Counted from the stretch's first letter, positions 45,869 through 57,493 are shown. The stretch is 64,000 nt of DNA from Xylogone sp. PMI_703 (GCA_021399445.1 JAJTUQ010000003.1:3844001-3908000), one strand, 5' to 3'. Numbers and translations are program-made. Notes: generated from the sequence alone by a model not told the origin.

Positions 45869-46068
45869 AACGCCATTGGGTACGGCGGGTTTGTGATTCA
45901 CTGATACTTTGGATATGAGCAGATTCGAAACGTAAGGCTGATAAAATGCAAGGTAGCCTTGGTGGTGAGGCTAGGCTAAACTAGGTCTGGCAGGGATTAT
46001 TTCGACGAGTTATTCACTCGAGCTCGATCTTGTTCTTCGCCAATCTAGACATTCTCGACTGACTGAAT
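45869..46068. promoter_or_regulatory. Compact bidirectional promoter, IMP1 and mitochondrial IF3
   Basis: Two outward-facing start codons are 200 bp apart, and both products are mitochondrial, so shared control is likely. No TATA box stands out. Confidence 0.5.
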
Positions 46069-46758
46069 ATGAGCAGCTCCAAAAGCGCCTTCAGCGCAGC
46101 TCTAGCACTACATCGAGTCTTCATTGCGCCGCTTATACACTCCGGAAATCGCCACTTCCAACACACCTTCCTACGAGCGCAACCCAATCAATTTTCCAAG
46201 CTTCTTCTCACACACCAAAGATGCTACGCATCTCCTCCTGCCATGAAACGTCTCCCCCGTGACGATGAAATCAAATCTCGCACTGTTAGAGTAGTAGGCG
46301 AGGATGGCAAGCTAAAAGAACCGCAGCAAACGCTCGAGGTCTTAAATTCACTCAATCGCACGCTGGAGTCATTGGTAATTGTGGACCCTGGTACGGACGG
46401 ATCGATTCCAATCTGCAAAATCATAAACAAAAAGGCGGAGCGAGAAGCTGTGAAGGCCAAGAAGGCAGTCAAGAACCCAGGGGCTGTTGTAAAAACTATA
46501 GAGCTCAATTGGGCAATTGACGCGAATGATTTGGGTCATAGGCTGAAAAAGATGAAGGAGTTTCTGGGCAAGGGAAACAAAGTAGAGTTGATATTAGCAT
46601 CCAAGAGGAAAGGAAGAAAGGCTTCCCCTGAAGAAGCTGATATGGTATTGCAAAAGATTCGAGAAGCTATTGCTGAAGTGGATGGGGCAAAAGAGAGCAA
46701 AGCAATGGAGGGAAAGGTCCTAGGACATGCGACATTGTTCATACAAGGAAAGGCGTAA
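46069..46758 (+). CDS. Mitochondrial translation initiation factor IF3
   Basis: A single exon encodes 229 residues. The first 55 residues are basic and hydroxylated without acidic residues, a typical mitochondrial import signal. IF3 N-domain features follow (RLPRDDEIKSRTVRVV), then a basic linker helix and the C-domain (IELNWAIDANDLGHRLKKM, FLGKGNKVELILA) that binds the small ribosomal subunit. The factor keeps mitoribosomal subunits apart and promotes initiator selection. Fungal IF3 proteins diverge strongly; the short one in budding yeast is Aim23. The call is by recognisable core motifs and the predicted presequence. Confidence 0.88.
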   Translation: MSSSKSAFSAALALHRVFIAPLIHSGNRHFQHTFLRAQPNQFSKLLLTHQRCYASPPAMKRLPRDDEIKSRTVRVVGEDGKLKEPQQTLEVLNSLNRTLESLVIVDPGTDGSIPICKIINKKAEREAVKAKKAVKNPGAVVKTIELNWAIDANDLGHRLKKMKEFLGKGNKVELILASKRKGRKASPEEADMVLQKIREAIAEVDGAKESKAMEGKVLGHATLFIQGKA

Positions 46759-47552
46759 GTACTGTCCGTCTTAGGTATAAATGGAGCCATGACAGCATCA
46801 AAAATGATATGTACATAATTCTTGACCAAGTCGCTCTACTAAACTTGTCTGATAAAAGACAGAGACAGATTATAAAGGTTACTATAAACTGATCTTTAGC
46901 CCTCCTAGATGATTGGTATTCTGTACCTTTACTGTTTATGTGCCTAGCTGTTCGCTACTTCTAATTGGAACGTCACCGAATCGACCCCACCAACGCCATG
47001 TTGCGATAGAGCCTTGGGAAATAGTACTGCGGGGGATGGATCGAGAAATTGTCACAATAACGGTAAATAATTTTCTGAAAGAAATATATGCCGAGTAAAT
47101 TTTTTGATGCTATATAGTATCTCAAATAAAATCATTGCATCTTTAAAGAACATAAAACTCGGACTCGCGACGCTCTGGTACCGTACAGTAATGCATGGGT
47201 GTCCCACCATACCTGACCAAAACTTCACATCCTCGCACTGATATTATCCTAACCTCATCCCCGAGACTAAGAACTGATGCGATCTTTTGAGTTCTAGTAT
47301 CTAGCTTCTTGACATACTTGGAAGCTTTGCACAGTTACTTACTAAAGGTTTTTATCTCGACTGGTGTATAAGTGTATGACTCATTTATAAACGCAGATTT
47401 CCGAGTTCGACCTCCCCTCACCTTTATCAATAGCCTTAGTTACTGCTGCGCACAACTTCCTATTGGTCAATATATTTCAAGCATAATACACTGCATCTAA
47501 AATTACCTCTCAAGAGAAGATTTCCTTGTGGCTGCTAGGACAAAACACCACC
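46759..47552. other. Intergenic, tandem genes
   Basis: These 794 AT-rich bases hold the 3' UTR of IF3 and the promoter of eIF2B-delta. A GTACCGTACAGTA string occurs at about 47179-47190. No gene is seen. Confidence 0.5.
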
Positions 47553-49218
47553 ATGCCGTCTTCTGATCCCCATTCAACGGGTGAAGAAATCAAGTCAGAG
47601 ACTTCAGAGCAGGTACCAACTCAACTACAAAGCAAAAATGCGCCCCCGAAACAAGCCAAGACGCAGGAACCTGCGACCGCAAAAGATCCTACAAAGCTGT
47701 CAGGCGCAGAACTCAAGAAGCAGGCGAAAGCTGAGAAGGCTGCTCGAAGAGCACAGGCAAAGCAAGGCGCAGTAGGTCAGGGAGGTGCCGGTCCAGCAGG
47801 AGGACAAGCGCAAAAGTCTGAAGGACAAAAAGGAGGTGTCAAACCCATCCAGAAGAAAGGAGGATCTGTAGTAGCAGATTCGAGGCCTTTAACAATACGA
47901 GGTGGATCGCAACAGGCTCTGAATAGCGTAGTGGAACAAAAGGAAGATAAAACAGTCGAATTTTTCAGACATCTATATAAACCACGTACTACGGCTATAG
48001 CAGGTGTTTCGAAAGATGTTCACCCGGTCGTGCTAGCTCTAGGATTACAGGTATGATTCGCGCCAAGCTTGCAATTCTCGGGGTTGCATTAAAAGGCCTG
48101 AAGCCAACATGCTTGAGAATATCGAATACTGACCAAGTTCCGCATAGATGAGTAACTACACGCTTTGTGGTAGTTGTGCTAGGCTTGTCGCAACTTTACA
48201 GGCATTTAAAAAGGTGAGCTGACCCGTCTAATGAGGATCGGTGTTGCTGGCATAGCTATCTATCCAAATATCATTATTACATTAATTGCTAACAGCGTTC
48301 AAGGTAATAGAATCATATACGACACCACCAGGAAACACCCTTACCCGTCACTTTACACCACATGTCCTGTCTCCTCAGATAGAATACCTTGCATCATGCC
48401 GCCCGTTGTCTATATCCATGGGAAATGCAATTCGTTGGCTGAAATTAGAGATTTCAAAGGTGGATATTGATATGTCGGATGCAGAAGCTAAGCAGGGGCT
48501 TTGCGATGCGATTGATGTTTTCATTCGTGAGCGAGTTACATTTGCGGACGAAGTCATCGTGAGTTAAATTATCATTGTTTTTTGGCCCCTAGCTGACGAT
48601 GTTGACTCGTAGGCACAAAGTGCGGCTGAGAAGATCAAAGATGGTGATGTTATTCTGACATATGCCAAATCTAGTATCGTTCAGAAGACACTTGTCAAAG
48701 CATTTGACGAAGGAAAACGCTTCCGAGTCATTGTAGTTGACTCAAGGCCTCTTCATGAGGGTAAACATCTGGCCGCCGCCTTGGTTAAGTTAGGAATGGA
48801 CGTCAAGTATTGCCTAATCAACGGATTGAGTCACAACATTCCAGAAGCAACGAAGATCTTTGTTGGAGCGCATGCAATGATGAGCAATGGCCGATTATAT
48901 TCACGTATCGGCACAGCCCTCGTTGCAATGGAAGCCAACAGTGCCGACAAACCAGTTATTGTACTTTGCGAGACGATAAAATTTACAGAGCGAGTTGCAC
49001 TCGACTCGATCGTTCATAATGAGATTGCGCCTGCGGACGAACTTATTATCCCTCGAGGCCCGCTTGAGAAGTGGGTGGATGTAAAGCGCCTCCAGCTTTG
49101 CAACCCAATGTATGATGTGACTCCGGCGGAGTATATTCAAATGATAGTCACGGAATCAGGCAATGTCCCTCCAACGTCGGTTCCTGTGTTACATAGATTA
49201 GGAAATGAGAGTCAATAG
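47553..49218 (+). CDS. GCD2: Translation initiation factor eIF2B, delta subunit
   Basis: Four exons (47553-48050, 48148-48213, 48304-48558, 48613-49218) encode 474 residues. The first 120 residues are a disordered Lys/Gln/Ala-rich tail, as in other delta subunits. The regulatory-subunit fold shared by eIF2B alpha, beta and delta follows, with the family blocks VDSRPLHEGK, GAHAMMSNGRLYSRIGT, VIVLCETIKFTERV and IAPADELI. The subunit is part of the guanine-nucleotide exchange factor for eIF2 and of the centre that senses phosphorylated eIF2. The NPMYDVTP block near the end and the N-terminal extension point to delta rather than alpha or beta. Exon 2 is only 66 nt. Confidence 0.93.
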
Positions 49219-49539
49219 GAAGTGCTCCGAAGAAATATTATCTCTCTATCATAGCGTCTCCTGGTCTCTGCACAGACAGAGAAGATGTATGATAGTGTAT
49301 TTGGCTCAATAAACCTCCATTTGCTGATGTTGTGAACGTGCAATACTTACCTGTGTATCCAAGATATTACCCCTCACTAGCAATTCAAACGCAAGAAACT
49401 CACCAGTAGCTGACCAACACTATAATTAATTAGTTTTGAATAGCTGCGCGAGAACATTATGCAGAAGGAATTAAAGTGCGTTCTATTGAATCGTTATATG
49501 TACAGCTTCCCTTCCTTCAATGCACTTTCGTGGATTCTT
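49219..49539. other. Convergent spacer
   Basis: These 321 bases lie between the stop codons of GCD2 and the small minus-strand gene; only 3' UTRs are expected. Confidence 0.5.
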
Positions 49540-49895
49540 TTAATGCGCCAAGATGCTGGTTGAGGTTCCCTCGGCTGCTTCTCTTTCTGCTCTTCTCTGT
49601 CTCTTTTCCAATAAAAGGTTCCTCCTCTGGGCCAAAATTGCTTGTTGTCTGTTTTCAACTCCCATCATCCAGTATCCGAAGCCTGCTCCAGCACCTCCAA
49701 AGATTGGGTATGCCCATAAAGATTCTTTGTTGAAAAATGGGCGCATCTCAATTGCAAGCTGCCAGAATCGAACGGCGAGGCCTTCAATTCGCCAAAGTTA
49801 GCACCGTCATTTTAATCTGTATAAAGAGGGAAGATGAGCTGGTTCTTTGGGACCAACTGACCAAAGCCACCCCAAAAGAGGACCTTGTGCACCAT
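49540..49895 (-). CDS. Small mitochondrial-type single-pass membrane protein, possible complex I accessory subunit
   Basis: Two exons, 49895-49862 and 49781-49540, join over an 80-bp intron (branch GCTAAC) to give 91 residues. The 34-nt first exon supplies MVHKVLFWGGF; the second continues with a hydrophobic segment, MRPFFNKESLWAYP, a glycine-rich helix (GGAGAGFGYWMMGVE) and a charged coiled coil (LLLEKRQRRAERE). The reading frame alone starts at 49746 and misses the first 28 residues. From memory, similar fungal proteins are annotated as small complex I subunits (NUXM-like), but I could not verify this and hold it loosely. Its neighbours are GCD2 (convergent) and the Shg1 gene (divergent). 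Confidence 0.7.
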
Positions 49896-50174
49896 TTTTG
49901 AAGATTTGTGAAGGTTTTTTCTAGGTCGGGCAGGAAGATAGAAAGCTGCCGGTTCGATATTCGAACACACAGAATCGTTTGGGGTTGTTATCCGTCCGCA
50001 ATGAGTTCCTATCTCCCTTGCAAGAAGTCAACTGAGGTTGAAGATGAGCCGGTAGCAATCGCGCTAAGAAATCAGCGCCTTACCCGATTTGGTGGGTGTG
50101 CGGAAATCATAGTTAAGGTTTCGGGCTAGCATCAGCATAACAAAGCAGCATTGCCATGTTGGGCACCACCTTCC

Positions 50175-52689
50175 ATGACGGTGGTATCAACCCCAGGTCT
50201 TACGCCTGAATTGATGATGGCATATTCAAAGGATGAGACCGAGCTGGAAGCTCCAGTTCGCAAAAAGTTAAAGACTTCAGATCTTCCACTTGCCTCTGCA
50301 ACACGCGCTGCGATTGAAGGGTTAGCGCATACTTTCAAAAAGAAGGGAGGTTACGATTCTCTGCGGAAGAATGTATGGGAGGAACTGGAGCGCAGCGTAT
50401 GATCTATTACTAAATATGCCCTCTGCTATCACAGCTAATCAATTCCAGGATTTCGAAAAAGAATTCACGGAATCCCTTCTCAGTGTCGCTGAAGAAGAAT
50501 TAGACAAAAATCCAGAGCAACTTCTTAAACTTGATCGTAACAAAGCAACACTTTTAATTGAAGGCGCCGTTGATCGTGCCGGAGTCTATCAGAATGCTGA
50601 AGCCAAAATTGACAAGCTTATTGATGCTCATATTGTAGAAATTGAAAGTGGCATTAGGCAACTAAGAAAGGACGACATTGGCGAAGAGGCCGCGAACGCT
50701 GAGCAACTCAGGGGCAGTAAGACCGAGGAGCAGTACGCTGAAGATGCTGCCAAAAAGAAGGCGGAGCACATCGCAGAGAGGGCGGCCATGCGGGAAAAGG
50801 AGCGAATCGAGGCAGAAGAGAAGCGGAAGGTTGAAAAGGCTAAGAGGCGAGAAGAAGAAAAGAAAATAGAGGCTGAGCAGGAAAGAAGACGAGAAGAACG
50901 AGAGGCACGGAAGAAGGCTGAGAGGGAGGAGCGAGAGCGGGAACGGGAGCAGGCACGGCAGCGGGACCGAGACCGAGATCGAGACTTGGAACACGATAGA
51001 GATAAGGGAAGAGATAGAGACCGGTCAAGAGAGAGAGATACCGATTACGACCGACGTCGTCGATATGAAGATGATTCCAGGGATCGACATTCAACCCGAG
51101 ATCGTGATGCACCAAAAAATACGGACTCAAAGCCGGAGCTTTCTAAAGAAGAGATCGAGCGTTTGGAACAAGAAGCTCTTAATGATCTACTGAAAGAAGG
51201 CAAGCGAGTTGCCCAGCGACTAAGACATCAGACTGATTTAGAAGTTGATGAGTCCCTTGCGCCACCTCCGAGGAAACTAGGGCCTGCATCTGCTATCATG
51301 CCTATTTCTGAAGCCAGGAAGTTATCTTTATCTAAGACAAAGCTTGATGAAACTGGTTTAAGATCGTCGAAGGGCATTGATGACGAGCGAGATGCACGAG
51401 ACAGCAGAAGCCGTTATAGGAGCCGGAGTCGCGATCGAGAATCCACGCGAAGATCTAGTAGAGATAGGAGCCGTCGACGTCATGAAAGCAAGGACCATAG
51501 CGAGAGAAAACGATACGATAGTAGGGAGCGCGATGACTACAAACGCAGAGATGACAGGGACAGAGATGATAGACGACGTCGGTCCAGTAGAGAGCGTGAT
51601 GACCGTCGCGACAGGGACCGATCTCGTTCCCCAAAGGATAGACGCAGATCTTATCGATCGCGAAGTCGAAGTCGAAGCCGGAGCCGAACTCGGGTTCGTG
51701 ATAGACATCGTGATACCGAATATGACGCCGAACGAATGCATCGAGACAGAGAATCACATGAAGCATGGAAGCAGGCTGAAGTCAAAAAGAGAGAAGCAGA
51801 GGCTAAAGCTTATATGGCTGCACAGAAAGAAGCAAGGGAGAAGGGCTTGACAAACCCAACTTGGACTGATAGGAAGGAAAGAAGGGATGACCTCTCAACG
51901 CCTAGAAAGCGTGACGAGGAGAAGAGTAGCCCGGTATCCTCAAGAAAACGAGATTACTCCCGTGATAGAGAGAAAGATAGAGATAGAGAGAGACATACGA
52001 GGGATTCTCGAGCTAGGAGTAGGTCAAGAACTCCCACGGGAAGACGGGAGAGTAGGATTGAAAGAAGCACTAGCCCCGCCAACATTGATCGGTACGTTCC
52101 TGGGGCTTCATCTTCTAGTAGTCACCGGAGAGAAAGCTTGACCATACGAAGTCCTACTAGAAAGCGGGAGAGAAGTAGGGAGAGTAGACGCTCAAGGGAT
52201 GACGAAAGGCCTCGCCGCCGGGATCGTTCTCGTAGTAGGAGCCGAAGACGGGAAAGAAGTAGAGATAGGGACAGGGAGAGGGACAGGGATAGAGCAAAGG
52301 CGAGACACCGCAGTCGCAGTCGTTCTAGAAGTAAGAGCAGGAGCTCCTATGTTAGGCGGGACAAAGACAGAGAATCGAAGAGAGAACGAAGCCGCAGTCG
52401 GAGCAGAGAACGAGATCGCGACAGGGACAGAGACAGGGAGAGAGATAGAGACAGAGAAAGGGACAGAGATAGGGATAGGGACAGAGACAAGGATAGGGAT
52501 AGAGATAGAGATAGGGAGAAGGAACGAGACCGAGATCGTGATCGTGATAGGGATCGGGATAGGGATAGGGACAGAGACAGAGATCGAGATCGAGACAGAA
52601 GGCGTGATTCGAGCAGGACTCGAGATAGAGACCGTGATCGAAAGCGGAGCAGAAGTCGGGGCAGCAGAAGAGAGTCCAGGAGGGATTGA
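50175..52689 (+). CDS. SHG1: COMPASS subunit Shg1-like (BOD1/SHG1 domain) with giant Arg-Asp tail
   Basis: Exons 50175-50396 and 50449-52689, over a 52-bp intron, encode 820 residues. The SHG1 domain covers about 45-140 (HTFKKKGGYDSLRKNVWEEL joined to DFEKEFTESLL, ending with LLIEGAVDRAGVYQNAE). Shg1 is a subunit of COMPASS, the histone H3 lysine-4 methyltransferase complex. Unlike budding yeast Shg1, the protein continues for about 680 more residues. First comes a Glu/Lys/Arg coiled coil (190-280), then RS-rich stretches of the SR-protein kind, and last a nearly pure RD/RE repeat. The start at 50175 is the first ATG in frame with the domain; an upstream exon is possible because the frame is open further on TTG. 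Confidence 0.87.
52386..52613 (+). repeat. GAYAGR-type coding minisatellite (Arg-Asp repeat)
   Basis: Hexanucleotide-like units (AGGGAC, AGAGAT, CGAGAT variants) encode alternating Arg-Asp, with Glu and Lys substitutions, at the end of the Shg1-like protein. Purine bias on one strand is near total. Length variation between strains is likely. Confidence 0.8.
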
Positions 52690-53501
52690 GGTCTCTTGAC
52701 TGGTGTATTTGTATTCTCCTTTTCCGGAAGGCTTCTATTGTTGTATTATGAGATTAATTTTGGGGTTGACTTCTGGGTTCCAAAAAGCGGAACAATTAGA
52801 ATAAGTAGCATAATAGGTTGATACCCTCATCCTGTCGCAGGTACAAAAGCATAATACTACAGAGCGACCTAGATAACTACGCAGGGCAATAAATAGTTTA
52901 TTCCTGTCTAAAGAGCGCTTTATTGAGCAAATTAATATCTAATTTATAGAATAATAGCCAACTCTTCGCATCTCTCTAGAGGCGACAGCGTCTTACTACA
53001 GAAAGAGCCAAAGTTAGGCCACGGTCGAGAACCCGACCAAACCATTGGCGGTTTCCCGGTAGCCAGGCCCGTTGGGATGAACAGCCGCGACCGCCTAAAT
53101 CTGGCCCAGTGCGTGCTGCAGACCCCTGAGTCCGCCTCTATGCTTAAATTGAAAGCCCCTGTCCACTAGATCTGCCCTCTACTGCAGAACTGTTAAACTC
53201 CCGAGGAACTTTCTCCATCTCCCGCTATCTTCTAAAGTGCCGAATTATTGACAACGCTGTCATCTTTGTTCCCAAATGTCGCCTAGTTCCATGGACGTCT
53301 TGATTTAATATGTTCACTTTGATTGCGATCTCGTCTTGCTAGTCGCCGCGTATTTTTACGGCTACGTGCCCTTTTTGGGCTGAGTGGAAGAGCTTTTGTC
53401 CTTTACTAGGCTGCCGTTTTTGGACCTCTATCCTCCTTGCTCAGTATTGCAATCTAGCAGAAGCTGCCTCTGATATAGCACTCCTGAACAGTAGTTTTAC
53501 G
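52690..53501. other. Intergenic, tandem genes
   Basis: These 812 bases hold the 3' UTR of the Shg1-like gene and the promoter of the transporter. No gene is seen. Confidence 0.5.
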
Positions 53502-54858
53502 ATGTTGCCCACAAGTGGTGGTCCTTCTGGAGCTGGGGTGACTTTCCATCCTGCGTTCTATGTAGCGTAAGTATCTCTAAACTCTACGTGTCTAAAGCAA
53601 GCGTGACTCCGCACGTGGACATTCTTTGGTGCAACTTCCATACTTTTTTACTGACTTCGTGGGCAGAAACTGGGTATTCTTTAGTTCGATTGTAATTCTA
53701 TTCAACAAATATATCTTAGATACCGCAGGGTTTCGTAAGTTGTCTTCTCTTCTCGAACTCACCTGCTCTTTTATGCTACTTGACTGACAAATACATTTAG
53801 ACTACCGTACGTCTTTTCAGATACTTTCCTTTTCTAAGCTGCATCTAATCTGATTAATCTTTTTTAGCTGCTATTCTAACGTCATGGCATCTTATATTTG
53901 CTACTGTTATGACCCAGATTCTTGCCAGGACTACCACTCTTCTGGACAACCGCAAGACGGTCAGAATGACTGGAAGAGTCTATCTCCGTGCCATTGTCCC
54001 TATTGGAATTCTCTACAGTGCAAGTTTAGTATGCAGTAACCAAGTCTATTTGTACTTGAGTGTTGCATTCATCCAGATGCTCAAGGCTAGTGCACCTGTG
54101 GCCGTACTTCTGGTCTCATGGATTTTCCGAGTATCGGACCCGAACATGGCTGTTCTCATGAACATCATAGTCATTGTCTTCGGTGTGGCACTCGCATCTT
54201 ACGGAGAAATCGATTTCAACTGGATCGGTTTCTTCTTCCAGCTGGGAGGGATCTTCTCAGAGGCTATTCGCTTGATCATGATTCAGATGCTGCTGAGTGG
54301 AGAGGGACAGAAGATGGACCCATTGGTATCTCTATACTACTATGCTCCCGTCTGTGCTATTATGAACCTGCTCGTTGCTGCTTGCACTGAATTCTCCTCG
54401 TTCCAGATGGAGGATCTATGGAATTGTGGCGTCTTTATTCTGTTGTTGAATGCAGTTGTAGCATTCCTTCTGAACGCCGCTTCAGTGTCGTTGGTATGTA
54501 ATACCTGTGATTTTACAAGGCAGTATGAATCTGACTCATCTAGATCGGTAAAACATCTGGCCTTGTAATGACTCTCTGCGGAGTTTTGAAAAATATCCTC
54601 ATAGTCATCGCCTCTGTCCTGGTCTGGGGTACCGTCATTACTGGTCTCCAAATTATTGGATATACCATTGCTTCTGCCGGGCTTGTTTACTATGGCGTGG
54701 GCTACGATGGAATCGTTAGCTACTACACTTACTCTATGGATGCACTAAAACAACCTCAACATAGAAATTATGTGACTGTAGGTATATTCGCGTTGGTTGC
54801 ATCCCTTCTCGTGACGGGCTTCTACTGGGGAATGGGGGAGCAGGCAACATATCCTTAA
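53502..54858 (+). CDS. Nucleotide-sugar/triose-phosphate transporter family protein (SLC35 type)
   Basis: Five exons (53502-53566, 53667-53734, 53801-53806, 53868-54493, 54544-54858) encode 359 residues. Ten hydrophobic helices are visible, beginning NWVFFSSIVILFNKYIL. The family blocks are PAILTSWHLIFATV, a Leu/Ala-rich IQMLKASAPVAVLL, and IGKTSGLVMTLCGVLKN close to the last helices. Such drug/metabolite-superfamily carriers exchange nucleotide-sugars or phosphorylated compounds across Golgi, ER or plastid-type membranes; the substrate is not predictable here. The third exon is only 6 nt, adding His-Tyr before Pro, as expected from family alignments in which Arg-Tyr-Pro or similar precedes this helix. 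Exons 2 and 4 also join in frame without it. Confidence 0.88.
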
Positions 54859-55438
54859 CATTTTGAGATCGCATTAGGGATCCAGATAAAATTCCGCCTG
54901 GGATATGAAGATTGTTATTCATGTATGATGACCTAGACTTTGCATACAAGGACTTATATAGAGGGATTTATAACGAATGAAAATATGAAGGATCGTTACG
55001 CTTTGATACCTTTCGTATCGTGCGATTACTAGCACCTACTTATTCTTTATCTGGCATTTAAGTCTCTCGAATAAGGAGCTATTCATTCAGACGACGCGAC
55101 AGCTGGAGATGGTTTGAATAGGTATTGCACACTCGGCTCCCACCTTTCTAATTTCTCACTTCCAGAATATTTTGTATTGTTCTTCAAATTGCAGAACACC
55201 GCTGACATTAAGACATTATCTGCTCGTAGCAGCAATAGTGGTGCTGCGTTTCCAGCAAAAATAGTTACATCTTCCATACTGTGCAAGTGCACTGCATATC
55301 AACCCACTGACCAAACCAAAATACGCAAACGCCACAAGTGTTACCCTGGAAAACCTGCCCGCACCTATCCCATAAGTTGCCGGGTCATTATACCAAACGC
55401 CATGATATGCCTATACGAACACTTCGTTTCACTCTAAC
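54859..55438. other. Convergent spacer
   Basis: These 580 bases separate the transporter and deubiquitinase stop codons. The frames crossing it lack conserved content. Confidence 0.5.
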
Positions 55439-57493
55439 CTAAACCATAACCAGATTCTTTGGAGTTATTACATCTTGATTTCCCGCCCCTCCCTCATCGC
55501 TATGCAGGCTATTCCGTATGAACGGCTGCACATGGATAGGCTCGGCGGGTCTATATTCCGGCGGAGTAGCTTCTTCTTCTTCATCGTCATCATAATCGGA
55601 AGTACTATCAGCGACACTCTTATCCCTTTCCGCCTCATTTAGTGTAAGCTCGCTGACTTCAAGGATGTCGGAATCATCGATGTCAGGTAAAGGAACGCTA
55701 GCTGCAACGTCTAGTTCTAACGAAGCATGTTCTGGGACAGAAAGAGACTCGGAGACAGTGGCTGTGGAATTTATCACCACAGACGGTTCAACACAGTCGA
55801 AAAATAACATGAAAACCCCTCCTTGACCAAGTACATTCTCCTCGCTAACTTTGCTGACATCGTCGTCACTGAGTCGCCACCATTGTTCGTTTTGCTGCTC
55901 CTTCCCTTCAGTTTCAGGACTCGAATGCTTCCTGTAGCAAATATAATGGCCATTATTATGTCTTCCATAATGCGTTACAACAGCCCGTAGTTCATATAAC
56001 GGGCCACGTAATCTAGAACGTTCCAATGAACCAGCATTGAGAGATTCTTGGGGATCGAGGGTCCAATTTTCTTTATCTGGATACTTTGCAGCATTGGAGC
56101 TACCCAAGCACCAAGGCCCCAGATCTAGGAATTTGGGGAATCTCACTTCGGCGTAGTTCTTCTTCAACTCCCCAGTATATTCGTCGAAAACACTTCGATT
56201 AAAGTGCACAACCAGGGATTTAGGAGGTCTTGCTATGACGGCTTGTCGAGTTTTCGTGGAGGAAACCCGACTCCTGGATGGAATCTTACACTTCTGCAGG
56301 AGTGTTTTCTCTTCATAATCATCATCTTCCAACGCTGCATTTACTGCTTCTAGTCTTTCCTTTGTTGTCTTTCGGACAGTATGGTCTTCTGGAGTATCTC
56401 TGAGTCGCTCAGATATGGTGGAGAGTGACCACTGGAATTTGAGTAAAGTACATTTGCCACACTTAACGCCTTCGATTTGCTCAAGTTTAGTATACTCATC
56501 CAAACACTGCGAGATATTATACTCCGGAGCCCTTCCGAGAGGCACAGTAAGGCAGTTGAATGGTATCATAGATAGCCCTTCAGAGTACCCGCAGTTGGTA
56601 CATCCGACTCTCTGTGCAATCATTCCTTCAAGAGGGTTTCGGAGGTCTGATACAGCGAAAACATTCGAGGTTGCTGGTCTAACGGTTGGCGTAGATTCTC
56701 CTTCAATGCCGTGGGAAGGCTTCGCCAGGGCTACTGCTTTGGCCATCTCTCTATCTATCTGATCAAGAACATTTGAAAAATACTCTTGCGCATCTTGCTG
56801 TTGCAAACTGCTCATTGATTTGAGGGTTGCCGGAGTCCAGATCCTTCTTCCATTATTAGATGGGTCTTTCAGTGTCGCAATTAACCCTCTTAAAGCGTCT
56901 GCCATTTTCATTTGTGGTTTTACCGTTTGCTGCATGAAATCATCATTCATATGAGGGGTGGCGAGATAATTCGATAATGTCGGTCCAAGAGAGGTTAGTC
57001 CCTGGAGAACGCTGTTCTGATAGCAGGAGTTATCCCAGTTCCCTAGGCCAGGAGGCCGACTGTCCGATAATTGTGTTATTTTGCTAATTCCCGGGAGAGT
57101 GGAAAGCTTTCTCGCTGCTGTGCCTACTGGCGCCATTATTCCGCCTCGTGCGTCCAATCCAAGAACTTGCCGCATCATCTCACTTTTTGCCGCATGGGTC
57201 CTGGGACGCAGACCAGAATTTGATAATCGCAGAGGACTTCTATAACTTTCGATAACATCCAGTAAGCGATAGGGTGTCACGTATACCAGACAGTTCCAGA
57301 GTAACTCTGGAAGAGGGAGGAGGTCATAGTCTAGACGGTAGAGGGTATGATAGATGACGGAGACGATAAAGATTGCGAAGGGGATAATGAAACCCATCCG
57401 CGAATAGAAAGTAGTTAGCGGTTCTCCATGAAAGTCCTGGTGATATTCCTGATCACCAAATAGGTCAGGGAGGTTCTGTCTTTCGGAATGCAT
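55439..57493 (-). CDS. UBP1: Membrane-anchored ubiquitin-specific protease, Ubp1 type
   Basis: A single exon encodes 684 residues from ATG 57493; the frame extends only to a TTG upstream. A hydrophobic helix at about 34-49 (GFIIPFAIFIVSVIY) anchors the protein. The USP fold begins with GLGNWDNSCYQNSVLQGL, catalytic Cys157, and ends with the His box YGRHNNGHYICY, His516. A zinc-binding pair CTNC (298-301) and CGKC (345-348) lies between. The last 100 residues are acidic and disordered. N-terminal anchoring distinguishes this group (budding yeast Ubp1, animal USP30) from soluble USPs. The host membrane (ER or mitochondria) cannot be read from the sequence. Its start faces that of Alb1, 324 bp away. 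Confidence 0.92.
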   Translation of the reverse strand: MHSERQNLPDLFGDQEYHQDFHGEPLTTFYSRMGFIIPFAIFIVSVIYHTLYRLDYDLLPLPELLWNCLVYVTPYRLLDVIESYRSPLRLSNSGLRPRTHAAKSEMMRQVLGLDARGGIMAPVGTAARKLSTLPGISKITQLSDSRPPGLGNWDNSCYQNSVLQGLTSLGPTLSNYLATPHMNDDFMQQTVKPQMKMADALRGLIATLKDPSNNGRRIWTPATLKSMSSLQQQDAQEYFSNVLDQIDREMAKAVALAKPSHGIEGESTPTVRPATSNVFAVSDLRNPLEGMIAQRVGCTNCGYSEGLSMIPFNCLTVPLGRAPEYNISQCLDEYTKLEQIEGVKCGKCTLLKFQWSLSTISERLRDTPEDHTVRKTTKERLEAVNAALEDDDYEEKTLLQKCKIPSRSRVSSTKTRQAVIARPPKSLVVHFNRSVFDEYTGELKKNYAEVRFPKFLDLGPWCLGSSNAAKYPDKENWTLDPQESLNAGSLERSRLRGPLYELRAVVTHYGRHNNGHYICYRKHSSPETEGKEQQNEQWWRLSDDDVSKVSEENVLGQGGVFMLFFDCVEPSVVINSTATVSESLSVPEHASLELDVAASVPLPDIDDSDILEVSELTLNEAERDKSVADSTSDYDDDEEEEATPPEYRPAEPIHVQPFIRNSLHSDEGGAGNQDVITPKNLVMV

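Noticed and set aside
51358..51766. Minus-strand frames across the Shg1-like gene
   Set aside because: Antisense shadows of RS/RD codons.
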